Shown here: piece by piece, positions 29,066 through 37,593 of the stretch
How the letters are laid out: every line of letters starts with the position of its first letter
How positions within the stretch are numbered: position 1 is the first letter of the stretch
Assembly: GCF_001691565.1 (NCBI RefSeq)
Contig: NZ_MAYO01000003.1
Span: 124,001-188,000 of the forward strand
DNA: 64,000 nucleotides
Reading direction: 5' to 3'
Source: Microbacterium oleivorans
Lineage (GTDB): Bacteria > Actinomycetota > Actinomycetes > Actinomycetales > Microbacteriaceae
The notes under the pieces: model-generated
What the model saw: only the letters and a program-made list of their open reading frames with translations
The model's database searches: none
What the model was told of the DNA's origin: nothing
Program-made: the position numbers and the translations under genes

Positions 29066-29995
29066 ATGCTCTGGTTCATCGGTCGACGGCTACTCCAGCT
29101 GATCCCCGTCTTCTTCGGGGCGACCTTCCTCATTTACGCTCTGGTGTTCCTCCTCCCCGGCGATCCGATCGCTGCGCTGTACGGAGACCGCCAGCCCTCA
29201 GCTGCAGCCATCGAAGCGGTGCGCGCGCAGTACAACCTCGACAAGCCGTTCATCGTTCAATACCTGCTGTACATCGGTGATCTGTTCCAGGGGAACTGGG
29301 GCACGACCTTCTCCGGCCGCCCCGTCGCGGACGTCATGGCCTCCGCCTTCCCCATCACTGCTCGCCTGGCGCTTCTCGCCCTCGCGATCGAGGCGTTCTT
29401 CGGCATCGTGATCGGTCTGGTCGCGGGGCTCCGCAAGGGCAAGATCTTCGATGCGAGCGCTCTCGTCGTGAGTCTCCTGCTCATCTCCGTGCCGACCTTC
29501 GTCATCGGCTTCGTGCTGCAGTACGTCTTCGGCATCCAGCTCGGCCTGGCGCGCGTCACGGTGAGCGCCGGGGCACCCTGGAACGAGCTCATCCTCCCGG
29601 CTATCGTGCTCGCGAGTGTCTCGTTCGCCTACATCGTGCGCCTCACGCGGTCCTCCGTAGCCGAGAACCTCTCCGCTGACTACGTGCGCACCGCGACGGC
29701 GAAGGGCCTCTCTCGACCGCGCGTGGTGACGGTCCACGTCCTCCGCAACTCGCTCGTTCCCGTCGTCACCTACCTCGGAGTCGATCTGGGGTCGCTCATG
29801 GTCGGGGCGATCGTGACCGAGAGCATCTTCAACATCAACGGCGTGGGCGGCACGATCTACCGCGCCATCACGATCGGCGAAGGCCCGACGGTGGTCTCCT
29901 TCGTCGCCATCATGGTGATCATCATCATGATGGCGAACCTGCTCGTCGACCTCCTGTACGCCCTGCTCGACCCGAGGATCCGCTATGCCAAGTAA
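29066..29995 (+). CDS. peptide ABC transporter permease, DppB-like (importer 1)
   Basis: A 309-residue inner-membrane permease with about six TM segments. The N-terminus (MLWFIGRRLLQLIPVFFGAT) and the cytoplasmic EAA-like loop (TAKGLSRPRVVTVHVLRNSL) are typical of DppB/OppB. It pairs with the DppC-like permease, whose start overlaps its 3' end by 11 bases. AGGA lies about ten bases before the ATG. Confidence 0.92.
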   Translation: MLWFIGRRLLQLIPVFFGATFLIYALVFLLPGDPIAALYGDRQPSAAAIEAVRAQYNLDKPFIVQYLLYIGDLFQGNWGTTFSGRPVADVMASAFPITARLALLALAIEAFFGIVIGLVAGLRKGKIFDASALVVSLLLISVPTFVIGFVLQYVFGIQLGLARVTVSAGAPWNELILPAIVLASVSFAYIVRLTRSSVAENLSADYVRTATAKGLSRPRVVTVHVLRNSLVPVVTYLGVDLGSLMVGAIVTESIFNINGVGGTIYRAITIGEGPTVVSFVAIMVIIIMMANLLVDLLYALLDPRIRYAK

Positions 29996-30935
29996 TGCCC
30001 GTCTGAATCAGCGGCATTTCGTCGCCTCCGAAGAGGAGGCGCCCCTCCAGGCCATCGACGCCGTGTCCGTCAGCGACAAGCCGCGTACCGTGTGGAGCGA
30101 CGCCTGGGAGTCGATGCGCAAGCGTCCGCTCTTCTGGGTGTCGGCTGTCCTGATCCTCCTCATCCTGGTCGTCGCGATCGCGCCGGGCTTCTTCGCGCCG
30201 GTGTCGCCGACCGCCAACTGCCTGCTCGCCAACTCGAACGGCGGCCCCGCCCCGGGCCATCCCTTCGGGTTCACGCGCCAGGGCTGCGATGTGTACTCGC
30301 GCGTCATCCACGGCGCGCAGGCATCGGTCCTGGTGGGCGTCGTCGCCACGGTGATGGTTGCCGTGTTCGGCTCGATCGTCGGCGCCATCGCCGGCTTCTA
30401 CGGCGGCATCCTCGACGCCGTCCTGTCCCGCGTGGCGGACATCTTCTTCGCGATCCCCACCGTCCTCGGTGCGATCGTGTTCATGTCCGTCCTCCCGGAG
30501 CGGACTCCGATCGTCGTCGCTCTCGTCATCGCGATGTTCGCGTGGCCCCAGATCGCCCGCATCATGCGCGGCGCCGTCCTCACCGCGAAGCAGGCGGACT
30601 ACGTCGTCGCATCCACCGCCCTGGGTGTCTCGCGCGGGCGCGTCCTTCTGCGGCACGTCATCCCGAACGCCATCGCTCCGGTGATCGCGGTCGCGACGGT
30701 TTCGCTCGGCACGTTCATCGTGGCCGAGGCGACGCTGTCCTTCCTCGGTATCGGCCTGCCGACCAGCGTCATGAGCTGGGGCAACGACATCAACCAGGCA
30801 CGCGCGTCGCTCACGACGAGCCCCATGGTCCTCATCTACCCCGCGGCCGCCCTCTCGGTCACCGTGCTGTCCTTCCTGATGCTCGGCGATGTTGTGCGCG
30901 ACGCCCTCGACCCCAAGGAGCGTGCCCGCCGATGA
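29985..30935 (+). CDS. peptide ABC transporter permease, DppC-like (importer 1)
   Basis: A 316-residue permease with a long cytoplasmic N-terminus (about 45 residues) and six TM segments. The loop ALGVSRGRVLLRHVIPNAIA is the EAA motif that contacts the ATPase, and FIVAEATLSFLGIGLP is a DppC/OppC hallmark. It overlaps the DppB-like gene at its start and the ATPase gene (ATGA) at its end. The first TM is followed by a small domain with two Cys (CLLANSNGG and RQGCDVYSR). Confidence 0.92.
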   Translation: MPSNARLNQRHFVASEEEAPLQAIDAVSVSDKPRTVWSDAWESMRKRPLFWVSAVLILLILVVAIAPGFFAPVSPTANCLLANSNGGPAPGHPFGFTRQGCDVYSRVIHGAQASVLVGVVATVMVAVFGSIVGAIAGFYGGILDAVLSRVADIFFAIPTVLGAIVFMSVLPERTPIVVALVIAMFAWPQIARIMRGAVLTAKQADYVVASTALGVSRGRVLLRHVIPNAIAPVIAVATVSLGTFIVAEATLSFLGIGLPTSVMSWGNDINQARASLTTSPMVLIYPAAALSVTVLSFLMLGDVVRDALDPKERARR

Positions 30936-32650
30936 GCGATCACACATCCGAGGCCACGCCTCTCCTGGACATCCGGGACCTCCACGTCGGATTCCAGACC
31001 AAGTCGGGGCTCGTCCCCGCAGTCCGCGGTGTCGATCTGACGATCTACCCGCGACAGTCGGTGGCGATCGTCGGCGAGTCGGGGTCCGGGAAGTCGACGA
31101 CAGCTCAGGCGATCATCCGTCTGCTGCCGGGAACGGGCCGCATCACCCAAGGCTCGATCATGTTCGAGGGCCAGGACCTGGCATCGCTCGACGCCCGCCA
31201 GCTGCGGGAGGTCCGGGGGTCTCAGATCGGCTACGTGCCGCAGGACCCGATGTCGAACCTGAACCCGGTGCTGACCGTCGGCTACCAGGTGCGCGAGGCC
31301 GTGCGCGAGAACAAGACCGCGGTCGGCCGGGCAGCGGTGCGCGCCCGTGCCATCGACGTCCTGTCCGAGGCCGGGTTGCCGGACCCGGCCGATCGCATGC
31401 GGCAGTACCCTCACCAGTTCTCCGGGGGCATGCGCCAGCGGGCTCTCATCGGTATCGGTCTGTCGGCGCGGCCCAAGCTGCTGATCGCGGACGAGCCCAC
31501 GTCTGCGCTCGACGTGACGGTCCAACGACAGATCCTCGATCACCTCGGGACGCTGACCGACGATTTCGGCACGTCGGTCCTCTTCATCACGCACGACCTC
31601 GGACTCGCGGCGGAGCGCGCCGAGCACCTGGTCGTGATGTATCGGGGCCGTGTCGTCGAATCGGGGCCGTCGCAGGAGATCCTCGCCGATCCGAAGCACC
31701 CGTACACGCGGCGCCTGGTCTCGGCGGCGCCCAGTCTCGCGTCCCGGCGGATGCAGGCAGTCCGCCACCATGAATCGACGGAGGTGTTCGGCGACGCCGA
31801 GGGGCAGTTCCTGGCCCGCGCCGAGGAACGTGAGGCGGAGGCGGTCGAGGAGAAGCCCGACTTCATCGACATCCGCAACGCCCGTCGGGTCTACAAGATC
31901 CGCACCGGGGGCCTGTCGTCCCGCGAGATCGTCGCGGTCGACGATGTCAGCCTGTCGGTCGCCAAGGGTACGACGACGGCGATCGTGGGGGAGTCGGGGT
32001 CCGGCAAATCGACTCTTGCGAAGCTGTTCCTGCAACTCGAGTCGCTCACCTCGGGGGAGATCCGATTCGACGGGAAGAAGCTCGGGGCGCTCAACCGCGC
32101 CGAGGAGCTCGCGTTCCGTCGCCGGGTGCAGCCCGTGTTCCAAGACCCGTACGGCACGCTGGATCCGCAGTACAGCGTCGGCGACACGATCGCCGAGCCG
32201 ATGCGGGTCCACCGATTCGGGACCGCGAAGGAGCAATCGGCCCGTGTGACCGAGCTGCTCGAGCAGGTCTCCCTGCCGAATGCGGTGCGTGAGCGTTACC
32301 CGTCGGAGCTCTCGGGAGGTCAGCGTCAGCGAGTCGCCATCGCCCGGGCGCTCGCGCTCAAGCCCGAGGTGCTCGTGCTCGACGAGGCTGTCTCGGCCCT
32401 CGACGTGCTCGTGCAGGGCCAGATCCTCAACCTGTTGACGGAGCTGCAGACCGAGCTGGACCTCACGTACCTGTTCATCACCCACGACCTCGCGGTCGTT
32501 CGTCTGGTGGCCGACAACGTCTGCGTGATGCGCAAGGGTCAGCTCGTCGAATCCGCCTCGACGGATGAGGTGTTCGACAATTCTCGTGAGGACTACACGC
32601 GGGAGCTGCTCGCCGCGATCCCCGGGGCGAACTTCGCGTTCGGAGCCTGA
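30932..32650 (+). CDS. fused dipeptide ABC ATPase, DppD-DppF-like (importer 1)
   Basis: A 572-residue protein with two nucleotide-binding domains in tandem, so one chain replaces the usual DppD and DppF pair. Walker A motifs are GESGSGKST at residues 48-56 and GESGSGKST starting at 353; signature motifs FSGGMRQR and LSGGQRQR follow each. It powers import through the DppB/C-like pair. The ATG overlaps the DppC-like stop. A linker of about 40 residues (rich in [11 protein letters not shown]) joins the domains. Confidence 0.92.
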   Translation: MSDHTSEATPLLDIRDLHVGFQTKSGLVPAVRGVDLTIYPRQSVAIVGESGSGKSTTAQAIIRLLPGTGRITQGSIMFEGQDLASLDARQLREVRGSQIGYVPQDPMSNLNPVLTVGYQVREAVRENKTAVGRAAVRARAIDVLSEAGLPDPADRMRQYPHQFSGGMRQRALIGIGLSARPKLLIADEPTSALDVTVQRQILDHLGTLTDDFGTSVLFITHDLGLAAERAEHLVVMYRGRVVESGPSQEILADPKHPYTRRLVSAAPSLASRRMQAVRHHESTEVFGDAEGQFLARAEEREAEAVEEKPDFIDIRNARRVYKIRTGGLSSREIVAVDDVSLSVAKGTTTAIVGESGSGKSTLAKLFLQLESLTSGEIRFDGKKLGALNRAEELAFRRRVQPVFQDPYGTLDPQYSVGDTIAEPMRVHRFGTAKEQSARVTELLEQVSLPNAVRERYPSELSGGQRQRVAIARALALKPEVLVLDEAVSALDVLVQGQILNLLTELQTELDLTYLFITHDLAVVRLVADNVCVMRKGQLVESASTDEVFDNSREDYTRELLAAIPGANFAFGA

Positions 32651-32656
32651 GAGCTC

Positions 32657-33265
32657 GTGTCCTCCCCTCACTCGGATCGGGGCCGCTCCGGCGGCCCCGA
32701 TTCCGCTTCGCCGCGGGTCTTCCGCGCGCCCTCGGGAACGGTCGCATTGATCCTGGCGTCGATCGTGACGCTCCTGCTCCTCGTCGATGCGGTCGTCCGC
32801 GCCGGGTGGGTCGAGATGCTCCTGCTGGCACCATGGATGCTCTTGGTTCTGTGGTTCATCTACGTCACCACGTTCCTCTCGCACGTGGCGATCGACGCCG
32901 AGGGCGCGACGGTGCAGAACCTTCTCCGCGTGGCCCGGATCCCCTGGGGCCGGGTGGATGACATCGGCATCCGCTATCAGGTGCAGTTCACGCTGGATGA
33001 CGGTCGCACCGTCAGCGCGTTCGGTGGGCCGGTCGCCGGGCGTCCGCCCCGGCCGGGCCTGCGGCCGGATCCGAGTCCGCGTTCGCGGATCCCTCCTGCG
33101 CTGCGAGATCTGGATCTCATCCGCGAGCAGTGGCACGCTGCGAACGAAACCGGTTCCGGCGCTGGGCCGGTCGTCCGTCGGTGGGATGTGCGGACGCTCG
33201 GCGTGTTGGCGGTCATCGCTGCATGGGTACTGTGCGCGGTGATCATCAGCGGCGTCGTCGGCTGA
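32657..33265 (+). CDS. PH-domain-like membrane protein
   Basis: A 202-residue protein starting with GTG six bases after the ATPase gene. Two TM segments lie near residues 28-70 (ILASIVTLLLLVDAVVRAGW and LLLAPWMLLVLWFIYV), a bacterial PH-like region (ATVQNLLRVARIPWGRVDDI) follows, and a final TM (LGVLAVIAAWVLCAVIIS) ends it. Similar small proteins are common in actinobacteria with unknown function. It is probably cotranscribed with importer 1 but nothing links it to peptide transport. Confidence 0.7.
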   Translation: MSSPHSDRGRSGGPDSASPRVFRAPSGTVALILASIVTLLLLVDAVVRAGWVEMLLLAPWMLLVLWFIYVTTFLSHVAIDAEGATVQNLLRVARIPWGRVDDIGIRYQVQFTLDDGRTVSAFGGPVAGRPPRPGLRPDPSPRSRIPPALRDLDLIREQWHAANETGSGAGPVVRRWDVRTLGVLAVIAAWVLCAVIISGVVG

Positions 33266-33302
33266 GCGTACTGGCTAATTGCGCGGCGTGTTCACAGTCA
33301 TT

Positions 33303-33383
33303 TTGCGAGCAAGTCACGCAATGTTACGTTCATACAAAGAGTTCTCCACACGGTCTTGTCAGCGTTGATGAGCGAGTTAGGGT
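33303..33383 (+). promoter_or_regulatory. two candidate promoters upstream of importer 2
   Basis: TTGCGA (33303-33308) and TACGTT (33325-33330) are 16 bases apart; TTGTCA (33356-33361) and TAGGGT (33378-33383) are also 16 apart. Both lie in a 191-bp gap that is less GC-rich than its surroundings, before the importer 2 genes. Confidence 0.4.
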
Positions 33384-33456
33384 CGTTGAGTCCGGATCCG
33401 GTTCCGGTAATCGAACGCAAACGCAAGAGCGCGTAAGCCCGAGAAAGAGCACCACC

Positions 33457-33498
33457 ATGTCTGTGCCAGCGACCCGAATCGCCGGGATCTCCCGGTGA
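33457..33498 (+). CDS. 13-codon leader ORF before importer 2
   Basis: ATG at 33457 is preceded by AGAAAGAG and encodes MSVPATRIAGISR. Its TGA overlaps the GTG start of the DppB-like permease (GTGA). The permease lacks its own ribosome-binding site, so the mini-ORF may serve translational coupling. No homologue is expected. Confidence 0.4.
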   Translation: MSVPATRIAGISR

Positions 33499-34478
33499 CG
33501 CTGTACGTCCTCCGCCGGTTCGTCAATTACGCGATCCTGAGCCTGATCGCCACGTGCATGGCCTACGTCCTGGCCAGCTCGATCTTCCGGCCCGGCGACG
33601 CGTTCTACGGCAGGAACCCCCGCCCGCCGCAGGCGTCGATCGACGCCTCCCTCGCCCAGCTGGGCCAGAGCCCGGACGTCCCGGTCATCGCCCGTCTGTG
33701 GCACTGGCTCGTGGGCCTGTTCACGCAGGGATCACTCGGCATCACGATCGGCAAGCAGCCCGTCGTCGAAGAGATCATCGCGCGTTCGGGGGCCAGCCTC
33801 CGGCTCCTGCTCATCGGATCGATCATCGGAGCCGTCGTCGGCGTCCTCCTCGGTGTCTGGGGCGCCGTCCGTCAGTACCGCGCGAGCGACCAGATCGTCA
33901 CCTACGGCTCGTTCCTGATCTTCGCGACGCCGACGTTCGTCGTCGGTGTCCTCCTGATGATCGGTGCGACCGCCCTCAACAACTCGATCGGCGTGCAGCT
34001 GATCACCTTCACGGGTGAATACAGCGCGGGCATCAGCGGAAGCTGGTGGGACCTGACTCTCGACAGAGCGGTCCACCTTCTTCTGCCGACGCTTGCGCTC
34101 GTCCTCATGAGCGCGGCGAGCTACTCCCGCTACCAGCGGAGCGTCATGCTGGACGTCCTCGGCGCCGACTACATCCGGACGGCCCGGTCCAAGGGACTCG
34201 AGCGCGGACCCGCCCTCTTCCGTCACGGCGTCCGCATCGCACTCATCCCGATGTCGACCTTCTTCGCCTACAGCTTCGGCACCCTGGTCGCAGGATCAGC
34301 CATGCTCGAGATCGTCTTCAGCTGGCGCGGCATGGGGCAGTTCCTGCTGCAGGCCGTCAACACGAACGACGTCAACGCGGCAGCGGGGAGCACCCTCTTC
34401 GTCGCCATCCTCGTGCTGCTCTCCTCGACGTTCTCGGAGATCATCTACGCCGCCCTCGACCCCCGTGTGAGGAGCTGA
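33495..34478 (+). CDS. peptide ABC transporter permease, DppB-like (importer 2)
   Basis: A 327-residue six-TM permease. The N-terminus VTLYVLRRFVNYAILSLIAT and the loop RSKGLERGPALFRHGVRIAL (EAA region) mark the family. A periplasmic segment after TM1 (GDAFYGRNPRPPQASIDASL) is longer than in importer 1. GTG 33495 overlaps the end of a 13-codon ORF and has no Shine-Dalgarno site. It opens the importer 2 cluster, whose binding protein comes last. Confidence 0.9.
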   Translation: MTLYVLRRFVNYAILSLIATCMAYVLASSIFRPGDAFYGRNPRPPQASIDASLAQLGQSPDVPVIARLWHWLVGLFTQGSLGITIGKQPVVEEIIARSGASLRLLLIGSIIGAVVGVLLGVWGAVRQYRASDQIVTYGSFLIFATPTFVVGVLLMIGATALNNSIGVQLITFTGEYSAGISGSWWDLTLDRAVHLLLPTLALVLMSAASYSRYQRSVMLDVLGADYIRTARSKGLERGPALFRHGVRIALIPMSTFFAYSFGTLVAGSAMLEIVFSWRGMGQFLLQAVNTNDVNAAAGSTLFVAILVLLSSTFSEIIYAALDPRVRS

Positions 34479-34479
34479 C

Positions 34480-35406
34480 ATGGTCATCGCTCAGCAAGAA
34501 GCCGTCGAGGTGAGCCTCGACGACGAACAGACCATCACCAAGCAGCGCCGCCCGCTCTCCAGGAACGGTCTCGTCTGGCGTCGGCTGCGCGGGATGCCGC
34601 GGTTCTGGGTCGGTGCGATCGCCTTCGGTCTGATCGTCATCCTGTCGATCGTCGGACCCTTCGTGACGCCGTGGTCGATCACCGACCGCGACATCTACAA
34701 CATGGGCATGGGTCCGACGCTCCGCCACTGGTTCGGCACGAACAGCATCGGGCAAGACATCTTCGCTCAGACCATGGCAGGGCTGCAGAAGTCCCTCATC
34801 ATCGGTCTCGTGGCCGGCATCCTCGGAACGCTCCTCGCTGCCGTGATCGGCTCCGTGGCCGGGTACGTCGGAGGCACGACGGACAAGGTCATCAGCTGGT
34901 TCACCCACCTGCTGCTCGTCGTGCCCTCGTTCTTCATCCTGATCCTGCTCAGCCCGCTGTTCAAGAGCCTGTCGTGGGTCGCACTGACGTTCTTCCTGGC
35001 GATCTTCAGCTGGATGATCATGGCGCAGGTCGTCCGCAACCAGACGCGATCGCTCCGGAACCGGGACTTCGTGCGGGCCGCCCGCTACATGGGGTTGCCG
35101 ACGCGCAAGATCCTGAGCCGCCACATCCTCCCGAACATCGCGTCGCTGCTCATCATCGACGTGACCCTCGGAATCGTGTCGATGATCATGTCGGAGACAT
35201 CGCTCAGCTACTTCGGATTCGGCGTGCAGAAGCCCGACGTCTCGCTCGGCACCCTGCTCGCTGACGGCACGTCGGCCGCGCTGACGCGCCCGTGGCTCTT
35301 CGTCTTCCCGGCGGGTGTCCTCATCGTCCTTCTTTTCGCCATCAGTCTCATCGGCGACGCCCTGCGCGATGCGATCGACCCGACCTCGGGGGCCAACCGT
35401 GCCTGA
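34480..35406 (+). CDS. peptide ABC transporter permease, DppC-like (importer 2)
   Basis: A 308-residue permease with an N-terminal cytoplasmic stretch and six TM segments. The EAA loop ARYMGLPTRKILSRHILPNI and SMIMSETSLSYFGFGVQKP are family marks. It starts two bases after the DppB-like gene ends and overlaps the ATPase start at 35399. It would form the channel with the upstream permease. Confidence 0.9.
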   Translation: MVIAQQEAVEVSLDDEQTITKQRRPLSRNGLVWRRLRGMPRFWVGAIAFGLIVILSIVGPFVTPWSITDRDIYNMGMGPTLRHWFGTNSIGQDIFAQTMAGLQKSLIIGLVAGILGTLLAAVIGSVAGYVGGTTDKVISWFTHLLLVVPSFFILILLSPLFKSLSWVALTFFLAIFSWMIMAQVVRNQTRSLRNRDFVRAARYMGLPTRKILSRHILPNIASLLIIDVTLGIVSMIMSETSLSYFGFGVQKPDVSLGTLLADGTSAALTRPWLFVFPAGVLIVLLFAISLIGDALRDAIDPTSGANRA

Positions 35407-37528
35407 ATCCCTCCTCACGCCCACACCCCGGACGGGCACACCGCTCCTCTCGGTCCGCGACCTCAGCGTCACCTTCCCGCAGCGCGGGTCCGGCGACGTC
35501 CAGGCCGTCCGCGGCATCTCGTACGACGTCCACCCGGGGGAGTTCCTCGGGATCGTCGGTGAGTCCGGGTCGGGCAAGTCGGTGTCCTCGCTCGCTGTCA
35601 TGGGCCTCCTGCCCAGCAACGCGCACGTCACGGGGTCCATCGAGTTCGAGGGCAAGTCGCTCCTCGGCATGGACGACAAGCAGCTGTCCCGGATCCGCGG
35701 CAAGCACCTCGCCATGGTGTTCCAGGACCCGCTGTCGGCGTTGACCCCCGTGTACACGGTCGGGGACCAGATCGCCGAGGCGCTCCGTCTCCACGATTCG
35801 AAGCTCTCGTCCCAGGCTGCCGCCGCGCGGGCCGTCGAGTTGCTGAAGACCGTCGGCATCCCCGACCCCGACCGGCGCGCCAAGGCCTTCCCGCACGAGT
35901 TCTCCGGCGGCATGCGGCAGCGCGCGATGATCGCCATGGCGATCGCGAACGACCCGAAGGTGATCATCGCGGACGAGCCCACGACGGCTCTCGACGTCAC
36001 CATCCAGGCGCAGATCCTCGAAGTCCTCGAGAAGGCCAAGGAGATCACCGGCGCCGCGGTCGTCCTGATCACCCACGACCTCGGTGTCGTGGCCGGTCAC
36101 GCCGATCGCGTGGGCGTCATGTACGCCGGCAAGCTGGTCGAACTCGGCACGACGGACCAGGTCTTCCACGAGCCGCAGATGCCGTACTCGATCGGTCTGC
36201 TCCGCTCGGTCCCGAACATGCTCACGGCCGGTACCCAGCGGCTCGTGCCTCTCGAGGGGCGTCCGCCGTCCCTCGCGTCGCTCCCCAAGGGTTGCCCGTT
36301 CGCGGCGCGTTGCCCGATCGCGGTCGACGCGTGCCGCGACGTCGAGCCCGACCTGATCGCCCACGACCCGGCGTCCGGTCCCGATCACGTCGCCGCCTGC
36401 ATCCGCGGCGGCGAGATCGCCCGCGGTGAGATCGCGCGAGGCGAGGTCTTCACGGTCGCGGATCCGATCATCGACGGCGAGCTCGTCGATTCCGGTGCTG
36501 CGCCGGTCGTCGAGGTGACGGACCTGCGCCGTCACTTCCCTCTCATGAAGGGTGCGGTCTTCCCGCGCCGTGTGGGCACGGTCCGCGCCGTCGACGGCGT
36601 CTCCTTCTCGCTCAAGCCGGGCCGCACGATGGGTCTCGTGGGGGAGTCGGGTTGCGGTAAGACGACGACGATCCTCGAGATCATGGAGATGACCGCGCCG
36701 CAGTCCGGGTCGATCAAGATCAACGGCAAGGACGTCGGCTCGCTCAGCCCGCGCGAGCGCCACGCGCTCCGTCGCGACGTGCAGATCGTGTTCCAGGATC
36801 CGATGGGCGCCATCGACCCCCGCCTTCCGATCAGCGAGGTCATCACCGAGCCGCTCTGGGCGATCGGAGCGAAGAAAGCCGACCGCGACAAGCGCGCGCT
36901 CGAACTGCTCGACCTCGTCGGGCTCGACCCGTCGATGGCGGACCGCTACCCGCACGAGTTCTCGGGCGGCCAGCGTCAGCGCGTCGGCATCGCTCGCGCT
37001 CTCGCGACGAATCCGTCCGTCATCGTGCTCGACGAGCCGGTGTCCGCGCTCGACGTATCGATCCAGGCCGGCGTCATCAACCTGCTCGAGGACCTCAAGG
37101 CCCAGCTGGGACTGTCGTACCTCTTCGTCGCGCACGACCTCGCCGTCGTGCGTCAGATCGCCGACGACGTGGCCGTGATGTACCTGGGTTCCGTCGTGGA
37201 GCAGGGACCGGTGTCGGCGGTGTTCGACAACCCGCAGCATCCCTACACCAAGGCCCTCATCTCGGCCGCTCCCATCCCCGACCCGCGGATCGAGCGCGGG
37301 CGTGCCCGGGTGCTGCTGCAGGGAGATCTGCCGAGCCCGACGCAGGAGATCAGCGGATGCCGGTTCCGCACCCGCTGCCCCCTGTACAAGCTCCTCGACG
37401 AGTCGCGCCAGGAGATGTGCCGCTCCGTCGAGCCGGAACTGGCGCCTCACGGCCGTGCGCGCGTCGCCTGCCACCACGTCGAGGACTCGACGCTGGTCGA
37501 CGAGGTCGCACTGTCGGCCGCATCCTGA
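35399..37528 (+). CDS. fused dipeptide ABC ATPase, DppD-DppF-like (importer 2)
   Basis: A 709-residue protein with two nucleotide-binding domains: the first with [11 protein letters not shown] and FSGGMRQR, the second with GESGCGKTTT and FSGGQRQR. Each is followed by the oligopeptide-transporter C-terminal region with Cys-rich segments (CPFAARCPIAVDAC and CRFRTRCPLYKL), which in Dpp/Opp ATPases may hold an iron-sulfur cluster. The linker has a short repeat GEIARGEIARGEV. The GTG start overlaps the DppC-like gene. It is 137 residues longer than the importer 1 ATPase because these Cys regions are present. Confidence 0.9.
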   Translation: MPESLLTPTPRTGTPLLSVRDLSVTFPQRGSGDVQAVRGISYDVHPGEFLGIVGESGSGKSVSSLAVMGLLPSNAHVTGSIEFEGKSLLGMDDKQLSRIRGKHLAMVFQDPLSALTPVYTVGDQIAEALRLHDSKLSSQAAAARAVELLKTVGIPDPDRRAKAFPHEFSGGMRQRAMIAMAIANDPKVIIADEPTTALDVTIQAQILEVLEKAKEITGAAVVLITHDLGVVAGHADRVGVMYAGKLVELGTTDQVFHEPQMPYSIGLLRSVPNMLTAGTQRLVPLEGRPPSLASLPKGCPFAARCPIAVDACRDVEPDLIAHDPASGPDHVAACIRGGEIARGEIARGEVFTVADPIIDGELVDSGAAPVVEVTDLRRHFPLMKGAVFPRRVGTVRAVDGVSFSLKPGRTMGLVGESGCGKTTTILEIMEMTAPQSGSIKINGKDVGSLSPRERHALRRDVQIVFQDPMGAIDPRLPISEVITEPLWAIGAKKADRDKRALELLDLVGLDPSMADRYPHEFSGGQRQRVGIARALATNPSVIVLDEPVSALDVSIQAGVINLLEDLKAQLGLSYLFVAHDLAVVRQIADDVAVMYLGSVVEQGPVSAVFDNPQHPYTKALISAAPIPDPRIERGRARVLLQGDLPSPTQEISGCRFRTRCPLYKLLDESRQEMCRSVEPELAPHGRARVACHHVEDSTLVDEVALSAAS

Positions 37529-37535
37529 ACCCCCT

Positions 37536-37559
37536 CCGGCGGGCGCACCATTCCGCCGG
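37536..37559 (+). terminator. weak hairpin between ATPase and binding-protein genes (importer 2)
   Basis: CCGGCGG (37536-37542) and CCGCCGG (37553-37559) form a 7-bp stem with a 10-base loop and no T-tract. It may mark mRNA processing rather than termination. Confidence 0.3.
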
Positions 37560-37593
37560 TGGTCACCAAAAGGTAAACGAGAGGAACAATCAC

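Noticed and set aside
30836..33136. Long minus-strand frame opposite importer 1 ATPase
   Set aside because: Antisense to a gene with clear Walker and signature motifs; no domain of its own.
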